From the NCBI GenBank assembly GCA_038380795.1, contig CM076267.1, positions 16,413,501-16,477,500 on the forward strand: DNA of 64,000 nt, in the 5' to 3' direction. Positions within the stretch are counted from its first letter, which is position 1. The number at the start of each line of letters is the position of its first letter. Origin of the DNA: Pyrocephalus nanus. Taxonomy: Eukaryota > Chordata > Aves > Passeriformes > Tyrannidae. The notes under the pieces were generated by a model. The model was not told where the DNA came from. It searched no databases and saw only the letters and a program-made list of their open reading frames with translations. Below, piece by piece: positions 10,740-22,700 of this stretch. The position numbers and the translations under genes were made by a program.

Positions 10740-13700
10740 GTGAGTGCACACCTGGGTCAGCTTCCCCGGGGGCCCCTGCTGGCACGGGGGGCACCTACCC
10801 CTCTGGTCTCACCAGAGCAGGGCTCCCTGGCTCACTCCGGTTGCTGAAGTTTGCATCTCTCTCTGTTTGAGTTTCCCTCCAAGTTTCACATGGAGAGAGG
10901 GAGAGTATCCTCTGTGGGAGCTCTCGGCAGGGCTCTGTGCAGCAGGACTGGGCTGTCGACAGGTCTGTGCCAGAGGGGCTCACAGTCAGGAGCTGCAGTG
11001 GGGGGGGCAGCACAGCTGAGCTGTCCCCAGGGGTGGTGTGCAGCGGGCAGAGGGAAAGCTGTGGCATAGAATTCTGCTCCAGCCTGTGCTTCCCCTGGGT
11101 TGAAGTGCCCTGACGCTGGGTGCTTTGCACAGTGAGAGCGACTGGGGCGGCGGGGGGCCAGGCAGAGACCCCTTTGCACACAGGGGAACCTTCCTGCATT
11201 TGGAGGGTTAGCACTGGGATGTGTGTGGATGTGGAGGTTGCCAACATTGCACATGCACGTGTGCACACACGCACACGCCGAGCAGCTCTGCTCTGGAGGC
11301 ACGGCTACAGCTGGGTGAGCGGGGTCTGCCCGGGGCTGCCCACTCGCTGCCCAGGGCTGGCAGCAGGGCCTCCTCCGAGCAGCGCCCAGGCTGCCCAGGC
11401 AGCGAGCCCCAGGCCGACCACCGCCAGTGTGCAGCTCTCACTAATATTGAGCCTGGAATCACAAATCCCCTTGTGGTTTGGGAAAATAAATGTGCTGAAA
11501 GGGCGGAATACCTGATGGGACCCTTTTCAGACCGTAATGACTCTGGAAATGAGCCGCCTCTCTCCTACGGCTGCCAGGGGCTACTGCTCGGCTGGCCTCT
11601 GTGTTCCCAGAAGCAGTGCTGCCAGCCGGACTCTGCTTCTTGCCGGGGAGTGGGATGCAATGCCACGGGCTGTGCGGGATACTGGGGGAGAAAGGATGCT
11701 CTGTGGGTCTGGAAATGGCTGATGCAGCATGTTCCGTTTCACTTTGTGCCCATCGGTACAACGCCTGCTCAATGCACAGGGTGATGCTGTCCCTAGGAAA
11801 GAGACATTTGGGGGTGCTGCCCTGTGCGGGGGGGTGTCATGGGGCACTGCAGTGGAGTGGGAAGGAGCGGGGGGGGGGCAGCCCCACTCCTCCTGGGGAT
11901 TTGCTGGGCTCTGTGCCTGCTCTACGGCAGCAGCTCGAATTTGCCAGGGAGAAGCATAGTTCATCAGGGTTTGGAGCGGGAAGCTCTGGTGCTGGACAGT
12001 CCTATAGGTGGCTTGGCCATGCTGGCTGCAGCCCTTGGGTACTCCTGGAGGATCCTGAAAGCTTTAGTGTGTCAAGGAGGCAAACAAGACCGGCCTCATG
12101 CCAGGCAGCGGCACAGCATGGCAATGGATTTTACCATGTGCTGAACCACTCTGTGAGATTGGTAGGGCAGAGCTCAGGTGGATTGGGCTGGGTATGAGCT
12201 TCCCACAGCATGGACACAGTGTGTGGCATGTGCTGTGCTGTGTGACAGTAGAGGGTGACAGTCACTGGGACCCAGTTTCTTGGCAGAAGGCTGTGCAGGA
12301 CTAGCTGGCCTGTCTAGTTCATCTGCTTACGGGTATGCCCTGAGGATGCCCAGGCAGCCAGGCTCTGGTGTGCCAGCACCCTGCACAGGAGCAGGTTTCA
12401 GGTGAGAGAATGACCCATGGGTTCATGGCCCAAAATAGGAGGGTATAGGGCTCTCAAAGCCTCCACTCCCTGTCCACAACTCAGCCCTCCAGCATGGCCT
12501 TTGAGGCATTGGGGCTGTCAGCAGAAAGAGGTATCCCTGTCACCTCTCACTTGCTCAGAGCAAAGCAGTGAACCCAGGGCAGGAGAGGTTGCAGAGCATG
12601 GGTGCGGGGAGGGATGGGTGAAGGTGTGACTTTTCTCCACCACGTAACATGTCCCAAAGCCTTACCAGGCAGCAGTGGCACCTGTCGAGGCATCACACTA
12701 TTTGCAGCTGGAGCCTCCTATTTCCATTCCCCGAACCAAATCGGTCCTTTGTGCCTCCTGGGAATGACTGAAACACAGCGCAGGCTGCTTGGCAAGCAGG
12801 GTGAGTCCCAGCTGTGATGTGTCGGCTTGGGCACTCCTGTGCCTCCCAGCTGTGGCCCCAGTACAGGGGCACCCAGGCTGCTCTGCACCCAGCTGTCATG
12901 CTGGTGGGGAGCTCCTAGCTTTGTTGGTCCAGTTTCTGGATCCCCATGTGAGCCTGCATGTTCAGAAAGCTCTTGTACCACTGCTGCTGTGGGTGGGTGC
13001 ACGAGTCACAGTGTGTCCCAGCAACAGTGGAGAGCTCTCAAACTGCAGCACATCCCAGTGGGGCAAATAGCCTGGGGTCGCATGGCACCAAGCCCACAGC
13101 AATCAGCCTCTGCAGCTGAGTTTGTCCCCCTAGCAGTCCCGGAGAAAGGAAAGAGTTTTCCCTGTAGCTGTACTTGCAGGAGTGCTGGAGTTTTTCCTTC
13201 CCTCTGGGTATGAGGTGGACTTCATCCAGAGGCTGGAAGTTTTACAGGACGAGAGTGGCCAAGCCGTGAGGCTGCTGCCGACTGTCTGCCTGTCCAGGAG
13301 CAGGAGCAGCGCCGAGGCTGGAGCGTGTCCCCTCACGCTGCCGCTTGCAGCCTCTGCTCGTACAATAAATAACTCGTGCGGATCCTTTAAGTAAGAGCCG
13401 TGAGTGGTAAATGATCTTCCCCTATTCAACGTCACAAATCCACATTCTTTATGGGATAGCAAATTAAGAAACTATCGGGGAAAAAAAAAAAATCCCCAGC
13501 GTAAGCATCTTCCATGTAATAAAGACCGGCTGGGCTGTAAATCTCCCCAGCGGCAGGGACAGCCCTGAACCGCAGCGAGGCTCCCTGCAGCCCCGCTGAC
13601 AAATGTGCCCTCTGCGTCGGCTGCTGGAGGGCCGTGCTGTAGCCCTGGCAAAATCTCTTCTGACCTCTTGGAGCTGTACTATGCTCCACAGCCCCCTAGT

Positions 13701-16700
13701 CCCCGCTGTGCCCGCCGGCACGCTGCCCGATGGGTGCCTCGGAGAGGGCGCCGGGCGCAGAGCGCTCCTGGCTGGGCGAGTGTGGCTGCGGTGCTGAGGG
13801 TGCGAAGAGTGCGGTGCGGCTGTAGGAAATCAATGGCGCTCTTTACGCGCCACTATGTGGGAGATTGGGAAGCGTCCCCGTGGGGCTGGAACTGAGCTGC
13901 AGCGGGTGGCTCACACCCACCCTCGCCCCTCATGCCTGACACCCCTGTAAAACACGAGGCCAGTTCAGGCCATGTCAGGGAGTACTGTGGAAAGGGGGAG
14001 CCCTGCCGGTGGTGCTATGGGGAGGGGAGGGGACAGACAGATGGGGGACAGGAATTTGGGCGCTGTGCGAGAAGGTGCATGGAGGGGCCCCCCTCAGTTG
14101 GCAGCAGCCTCCCGCCTGTTCGCCGGCAGTGGCTGTGGCGGGAGGCTCCACTCGTGGCCGGGCAGGAGCCCAGTGCTTTTCTCAAAACCTCATTCACTGT
14201 CAGAAGCCTTTTGTTTGTGATGTGTGGCTGCCGAAGCCAGTTGTGCCAGGGCTGGAGGCTGGGGGAGAGCAGGGAGGTTGCTGAGAGCTGGCAGTGCCTC
14301 TCAGTTCTGGCACATGCCCCAGCTCTCCAGGCAAGGCCTCCTGCCTGCCTGGGATGTGGGCACTGTGAGGGGTCTCCCCAGCACCCCAAGCAGACCCCAG
14401 AGGGGAAAACCCCTGTGCTGAGATGGGGAACATCCTCAGCTGCACCCTATATACAACTAAAAGATCCTGGTTTGGGGGGGCGGGGGGGGGGGGGACAGTG
14501 GGCAGTAGGCTATTGTCTCTGCCTCCTCCCTTCAAGGTTCTCCTGCTGTTCCTAACACAGGGTCCCTCTCTGACCTTTCCACCAGAAACATACTTAATAA
14601 ATGTCACATTTTCAGTCTATTTTTATGCTGGGTAAAAGAGCTGAACTGGTTGTTCTTCACCTGCCCTGCTCTGCCTGGTGCCTGCTCAGCCCCCAGAATT
14701 CAACCACCCCATTTCCACCCTCCTCCTGTACAGGGCTGAGAGAGCTCCAGCGCATGGGGGGCTTGCTAGGGACTCCCCAGATGTTCTGGCTCCCCAGGTC
14801 TCCAGGTACTGCAGGACTTGCCCTGGCTGGGGCACAGGGTGGCTCTAGGTCCAGGCAGTGCCGTCCTGGTCCAAGCACAGCATCATCCCCATGGGTGGGC
14901 GGCATAGCTGTGGCTGTGGGAGGTGTCCTTCCATGCATGGCAGGGACTGGCTGGGCTGGAACTGGTGGTGTCAGTGCCCAGTAGAACCTGGAGTATCCCT
15001 CACTGATCCCATGCCAGTGAGCTGCTTGGCTGAGCCACCTGTGCCCATTTGGGTCAGTACACTCTACTCACTGCATCCACCTCCTGCAGTCCCAACCCAG
15101 TGCCTGAGCCACCTACCCAGGACCCCACAGCCCATCCAGAGCCCCCCATCCTCACAGCCTGGCCACCATTCTTGTGCATTTCCAGGCCTGTGTCCTGGGT
15201 GGTGCAGACACGCCGCAGGTTGGCTGTGCTCCTGTCCCGAGCAGCGGCGGCAGCAGCTCCAGTGCTGTTACACATGAGCCGCCCGGGCAAGGCTCGAGGC
15301 GCTGTTTGTGCCAGAAAATGGGGGACTTTAATGCAATTCGTTGCCATTTAATTTTACACAATTCCTGCTGCTTAATCCGCTGAGAAATGCTAATTTATAC
15401 AATTCACGTCTAAAAATAAATGTCAGTCCAGCAGCTCCCAGCAGCGGGTAGCTGCTCCCACCAGTCCCTGCTGAAACCTTGTGCAGGGACCCCAGCCCAG
15501 AGCCCACCTTGCTCCCTGCCAGCCAGACTGCTACTCCTCGCCCCACAGTGCCCAGGCTGAAGCAGCATGTGTGTGGATGTGGGGATAATGCGTACTTTGG
15601 ATACTGTGGTAGGACAGCAAGGAGCTGGCTGCACCTAAGGGTGTCACTGCAAAGCCCCTCATCACAGTGGGACACAGGGATAAGGGGATTGCAGATGTCT
15701 TGGCAATCTGGCTGTCTTCCAGATGGTTGGGAAGATGCTATTGGCATAGGGACTATGAGATGTCTTTGTGACTGCCATTCCCTCATGGATTCCCCCATGA
15801 AAGCCGAGCTCAGCCCCATTGCAGCTGTACCCTGGGCTGTGTCTGGGGGTGCATGGAGCAAGAGGGGTGCCCTGATGCCAAGGGCTGGTATGGGGCCTCC
15901 TGAGCTGCACGTGATGAGTCCAGCTGGTTGGGGCATCCTCTGCTGAGCTGGCAGGTATTAATTGATCACGAAGTGCCATTAATGAATGTGGGAGGGAAGG
16001 GAAGCATGCACCCCTCCTGCCTGGGGAGTAGGGATGCATCATTAGATCCCTGAGGAGGCTGCTCTGCAGGGGACAGGAAGGGGGTCAGATCATGCGGAGA
16101 AGGGGGGGCATGGCTGGGAAGAAGAGCCTATGCTCATCTCCCAGCCCCATGGCTCTTACCCTCGAGCATCTCCATACCCTGCTGCCCTCCTCCCTAGCCC
16201 CACTGACCTAACCATCTTTCCCTCATCGCCTTCCCTCTTCCACCTTTTTGCTGAGCAGACCCCAATGCCACCTCCACCCAAGTGGGGTGGCACTGACACC
16301 AGCAGTGACACTGGGAAGCAGGTGCCAAGGCAGCGGGGTGTGCATGAAGGGCCATGGCCGTGGGTGCCAGCTCCCTGCAGGAGGGGGATGGGGCGGGGGC
16401 ACAGGGGGGTGCGGAGGCGACACAGCAGGGGAGCAGAGATGCTGGAGGAGCCAGCGGCTTTCCCACCGTCTCCCTGATTGAGATCGGATCACCGTGAGCA
16501 TAAAAAAGCTCTCTTCATAATTATATTTAATGAATTGACTTTAAAAGCTCTTATGCTCTTATCTGGGTAATTTAATATCGCACACTTAATAAGCCTGTCT
16601 CCGATACGGGGGGAGCCAGCGGCCAGGACGCCCGCGTCTGGTATGGCTCCCCGGGGATGTGGGACGTGCCATGAGGCTGGTCCCACATGCTAGGCTGAGC

Positions 16701-19700
16701 AGATGGGGGCACTGGTATCCCCTGAGACCAGGGCACCCACTGAGTGACTGCGGAGCAGTGTCCCTCCAGCACTGCTGGCTGCAGAGTGGGCTGGGCACCT
16801 CTGGTGTCTGCGGGAGGGATGGGCACAAGACAAGCATGGGGACTTGGCCCCAGGAGCCCATTTTTGCTGGTTCCTGAGGCCACAAGGCTGTGAGTTCATG
16901 GGGTGATGGGGCACAGGGCTGAGGGGCTGACAGGGTGCAGGGTGGCTGGCTGGGGGCAGAGGGGTTTGTGGGGTGCAGCATGGCCATCTGAGCATGGGGC
17001 AGAGCTGCCTGGGGTGCAGGTGTCCCGTGACAGTGGTATAGTTTGATGTTGTGTGGCCCCGTGGCTGGAAGGGTATTGCTGTGATCCTGTCCTTTGTGCC
17101 AGTGTCAGCCGTGGCAGGGGTCCCATGCATAGCACTGGGGGCAGCCATGGGGCAGAATGCACCTCAGATTCCAGTGCCACGATGCTGTAGGATCCCTGTG
17201 TCCCTCTGGCTCCAGCCAATTGGGGTAGTCAGCTGGGATGGCACAGAGGTAAATGAAGGCTTGTCACCGTGGTCTCTGCAGCTCTACCTCCCCTGCGGGC
17301 TCCTGCAGTTCCAGCATGGTGTGGGCTGCCTCCCTGCAGGCAGGCATTGCTGCAGCCCCGGCAGGAATCCCTGGCCCCTCTGTGACCCATCACTGCATGC
17401 AGGATGCAGGCGGGAGCCTGCGGCAAGCCGGAGGGAAGGCTCTGCCATATGGAGCCAAGAGCCCTGGGGACTCTTGGCTGTGGAGCCTGTGCGTGGGCTG
17501 GGGCTGGGACCTGTGTCCTGTGTCTGTGGGAGCAGCCCCCAGAATCCCCCACACCAGGCACTCACTGGGCAGCAGGTTGGAAAGCCGCTGACTGGGCTCA
17601 TGTTCCCTGCATGTCAGAGACAGAGCTGCTGTGAGCTGGCCTGTCCCCCGAGCCTGGCACTGTCTCCCCAGTCACCCAGTGCCCTCAGGTCCCTGATTTT
17701 CAAGTGATGGAAGACAGAGCAGCAATTCCCAGCATCCATGTCAGTGCTTCCCCAGGACCAGTGGCAGGGACAGGATGACAAGGGCAGGGTGAGTGATGCT
17801 GGCCCTTGGCTAGTCATGTCCAAGTGCTGGGGTGCCTGGCAGTGCCAACTGCCGGGCCAGCACTTGGTGCCAAGGCTGGACAGGCTGGAAGGAGGCACGT
17901 GCCAAGCTGGTAGAGTGGGGGGACAAGGACACATCTGCCACCTGGCCCTGCAGGGGTGTTGGGGACAGCCCCACGTGGAGTTGGGACCTCAGCTCCTCAC
18001 TGGGGCAGCCTTGCCGGATCTCCCTCCACGAGGGAGAGGCTGGAGAAGGAGGTTTACGGAGCTGCACTAAGTGACGCAAATGGTTTGAAGCCCATAAAGA
18101 GAGACGGTTTTATGTAAGACGACTATATAAAGCTCTGCTGTTCTGCCATTGATGAGATATAGGCCTTTATTTATAGAAGGCAATGTTTGTGGTGCGAGTG
18201 CTGAAAGCCAGCCAGGGACCCGCAGATAGGGCGTCGAGTCATTTGACATGCAGCTGCCGTCGACACTGTTCACACATTAAAGAAAAAAATTAACAAGTTT
18301 GCAGCCAGTCAGGTGGAAAAAACAATAATTGTCGAAAAACGTATTTCCCCCTTTTTCCAATAACAAATAACTGGAACGCTTCTGGGGAGGCTTGAGCTTG
18401 CTCTGGGAAAGGATGGGCTGAGGCTCCAGCCAGGCTGGGGGATGGAGCGGGCAGAGGGAGGCAGACAGGGTTGGATGAGAGCCCAGACAGGAGATGCTGC
18501 CATGGGGTGGATGCCCCTGCCTAAGCATTTATGTGTCGCCACTGGAATAACAGGGCCTGCAGACAGGGATGAAGGCACTGGCAGCTCAGCATGGCCATGT
18601 GTGTGCTGGGGGCTGGGGAGAGGGGCAAACACCAGGAGGCGAAGGTGCTCACCACGAGTGGCTATGGACCAAGCCCAACTAGATTTTCCTGCCTGGCCCA
18701 GCATTGCCTCTCCCTGCCTGCGCACACAGGGATGCTCTGAGGTTATTTCTTAGCCAGATGTGGCCAGGTTTTTACTGGAGAGCAAGCAGCCAGTCCCCGT
18801 GGTCAGAGTGCCCTGCCAAATTCAGTTTCATGCACGAAAGGAGGAAAAACTTCCCATGATTAATTGTGCAATAGGGGAAAACATGCATCTCTAACCTCTC
18901 CTTGGTGGTCACTGGCCTTTTCTCCCAGGCGCTACCCCAACATGCAGCCAGAGAGGAAGAAGCAAGCTTTGTCCCCAGGGCACGCTCCCTGCACAGGGTG
19001 CACAGTGAGGGTGCAAGGGAAGGAGGATGCCAACACCTCTGCTATGTCCTGACTCTGCTAGAACCACAAAGAGGAGGAAACCCTTGCCAGCCATTGCTTC
19101 CCAGCAGGGGGAAGTTAAGGTTTATGGTTGAGCAGCTTCCCTGCAGCTCCCCGCATGGTTCTGTGGGTGGCTGTCCCCTGCTCATGCTGCCAAACCTTCC
19201 CCTGTGTCCTAGTGTGCTGTGCCAGCAGCCATCACAGGCAGGGCTCTGCCAATCCCATATCCACCACCCCACCACTGTGCCAGCAGCCGCCAGGAGGTGA
19301 GGGTGGCACGTGGCATTGTGCTGCCAGGCTTGAGGGCGGGGGCTGGACCTTCATCCCGACCTGCTGGCACTCAGAGCTCCTGCATGTGCTTGCCCTCTCC
19401 CCAGGAGACCTTGCTGGATGCACGCCTGCTACTCTCCTACCACCCTCGAGCAGCCGCTCAGCAGAGGCCCTCCAGGTCATTGGCCCCCTCACTGGACTCT
19501 CAAACACAGGCCTGAGCAGCACTTGAGCTGAGCTCAGCTGTGCTCAACAGGTTTTCTTCCAGCAGAACAAAAGGTTCCCTCCTGATTGCAGTGTGGGGAA
19601 GGTGAGTACAAGAGGAGCAGTAGAGGCAGGAAAGCCAGAGGCTGGAAGGACCTGTGGGCACTGTGTCCCAGTGGCATGGGGACTGGGGAATCCTCTCTGT

Positions 19701-22700
19701 GTTGGAGAGCTGAACCAGGCTGACCCCTGCCCACTGTGGCTGGGCAGACAGGGAGTAGGAGCTGGGGGACCCACTGATCACTGCCAGTCACCAGCCCTGG
19801 GATGTGCAGGGCAGGAAGGGAGAGGAGGCACAACCTTGTCTGAGCAGAGTCCCTGATTAATCACTAACAGCCAGCCCTCCAGCCAGCAGCTCATTAGCAG
19901 TTTAATTCCCGGTGCCCAGTATGCAGGAGGGTCGTGCGGCTCTGATTGAGCTGGACACGCTGGCCTGGGCAGCTGCAATCAAGCAGCAGCTCCCCCTCCC
20001 CAGTCACAGGCACAGTCAGTGGCCCTGTCCCCCACACCTGGGGTGGGCTGAGCAGCCAGTGCTGCAGGTACCATGGGTGATGCAGGTGCACAAATGCTGC
20101 AGATTCTGTGGATGCTGTAGTCGGGCACATCAGTGACAGCGGCTGCAGAGGGCTGGCGGGCAGCCCCAGGGGCAGGAGACATGCCCAAGTCCCCCCCTGT
20201 ATCTGACTGTACTCCGGCTGTGCCTGGAGCGTGGCAGTCCCTTCAGTGTCACGAGGCTGAGAGTGGCTGTCAGAGGTGTGAGCGGCCGTGGCAAGGCGCT
20301 GCGCTCGGCTGCACAGGGATATCTCACCACTCAGTTATCCCCAGGGTCAGTGGCACCCGCACATCCCCACCCCATCCCTCCACCACCTCCACCTGCACCC
20401 ACAGGACAGAAAAGAGAGGGCTGTGGTGGCACCCAGGTGTCCCTGCCTGTGCCCTGTTGTTCCTGCCACCACCACAGGCTCTTTTCTGCCCTGGCTCCTC
20501 TTCCTCCCAGGCCAGAGCTCAGCCTGAGGAACCCCTGCAGAGATGAGATGAGGGACTTCACCTGGGCCATGGGAGCAGGAGAGGGACAGGAGGGAGCTGA
20601 GTGTCCCAGCAGAGAGGCAGTGGCTGTGGATGGTGACCATGGGCATCTGGGCATGAAGAGGTGGGCACCACTGTGGCTCCCAGCTGTCAGGGGGTGTTTG
20701 CAGCTCAGCCACATCCTTTTGCCCTCCAAACCCTGCTGTGCCCTTCACTCCTAAGCTGCCATCTCTGCAATTTCTTTACCACCCAAGGATGGAGGGAGGG
20801 ACTGCAGCAGAGGGAAGCATCTCCATCTGTCTTCAACGGTCCAGTGGCTGAAGCAGGGCAGGGCTTGGGCCTGTGGGTGGTCCCACTGCAGTGGGATGAG
20901 AAAAGCTGGGGTGCATGTGGGGGCATACTGGGACTGTGACCCCTGCAGAGTAAGCAGGGTCAGCCCAGCATCTGATGCTGCTGCCCCCAGGAAAGGCATG
21001 GAGCAGCCCGCCTTCCGGAGCAGGACGGACTGAGGGCACTATGCAAATCCAGCTGAGATTGATGCAAGTATTAATTATGTCCTGACAGCTCAGCTCTTGC
21101 CCAGCAAGGCAGGGCACTGGGTGCTGTGTCTGCTTGCACAGGAAAGATGGGTTTGCACTGGCAGTGTGTGCCCTATGCCTGTCCCCTTGTCCACAGTCTG
21201 CTCCCACAACCCCACTGTGCACCGTGGTGTGCCACGCCAGGTCAGCCTGGCTCTCCCAGCCCCATGGCACTGCCAGGCCCGGGGCTGAAGCCATCTCTGA
21301 GAAGAGAGGTGAACAGTCTGGGGCAGGAACAGTGTGAGAGCTGTCAAGCAGCCTGGCACGCCTGGCTCTGAGGTCTTGCTAATCAGAGAGTGTCTGCAAT
21401 TACATGCGCTAATTATGGGCAGAGGTTCACAGCAATTCCTGTCCTGTTGGTATCATGTTGGTCACACTGATGTGCTTCGCTTCTGCATGAGGACAGGAGT
21501 GGATAACCAGGACCATTCAGCTGGCTCTCCCTACTCAGGAGCAGGGTATTACAGTGTATCACAGCTAGACCTCCTATGTAGCCCCTTCCCATCTCATTCC
21601 ATGCCATCCCATCCCTATCCCATCCCATTCCACCCTATTCCACCCCATTTCATTCCTATTCCCAAACCATTGCCATCTCATACTGGTATATCCTACCTTC
21701 ATCACCATCCCATTCTATCCCATCCTATCCCATCCTATCCCATCCTATCCTGCACAGTACAGCATGTGTGGTGCCATCGTTGGAGCCCTGCGAGTGCAGC
21801 CATGACAGCTTCTCTGTCCCCAAGCACCTGGTTGACTCCACATCTCGGTGGAGCTGCTTTTCAGAGGGAGTTTTTCAGGCTCTGACCCCCCTGTACTGCT
21901 GCTGCTCTGACATGCTGTTTCCTTATCGCCTGACATGACCTTAATTAACTCCCTGTGCTGATAATGCTCCGGGCTTCTCCTCCAGGAGCTGTATCTTACA
22001 TCGTGTCCTGCCTTACCAGCTCAGGGGCTGCTGCAGAGACTGCACGGGCAGCCCGGAACAATGGGGAGAGAGGACTGTGTGGTGCAGGCAGGGCAGGGCA
22101 GTGATACTGGGGTTACTGGGATGACATGGAGAGGACGGAGCAGTGCTGGAGCAGCAAAGTTGGTGCTGCATTGAGGATTTCAGGGGTGATGCTGACCAGG
22201 TAGAAATGACTGTCATGGTGCAGAGGTGGGGGTGCAGGAGAGGGGCTGTGCTGATGCCCAGGGCAGAGCAACAGAGGCAGTGGTGACCATGGTGGCAGTA
22301 TCCATTCCACGCAGGCAGAGGTGCTGTGCAGCAGCGTGGAGGGGTCCTGGCTCTCCTCACTCTGCTACAGGCAGGGCACAGGGGCTGTTCACTCAGGAGC
22401 TGGGTGCAGGGGGGGCCCCAAGGAGCTGAGCTGTCAGGGCCCCACCACCCCCAGGGTCTGCCTGCCTGCCCAGCTGCCCCTCTGCCGCCAGCTTGGTGGA
22501 TAGAAATGCCAGCAATGATGACTTGTAGCCACTTTATCTCCTGTGCTTGGCAAGTATTGGCAAAGGGGAGATGTCTCAATAGTGAGGTTTGTCGATGGGA
22601 ATCTCAGTGTGTGATCCCGCCAGCTCCACGCTGTGCAGCAGCCCAGCTGCCTCTGAAGCAGCTGCTCGCCAGGGTTGAGCCTGACATGGGCACAGCCTGG

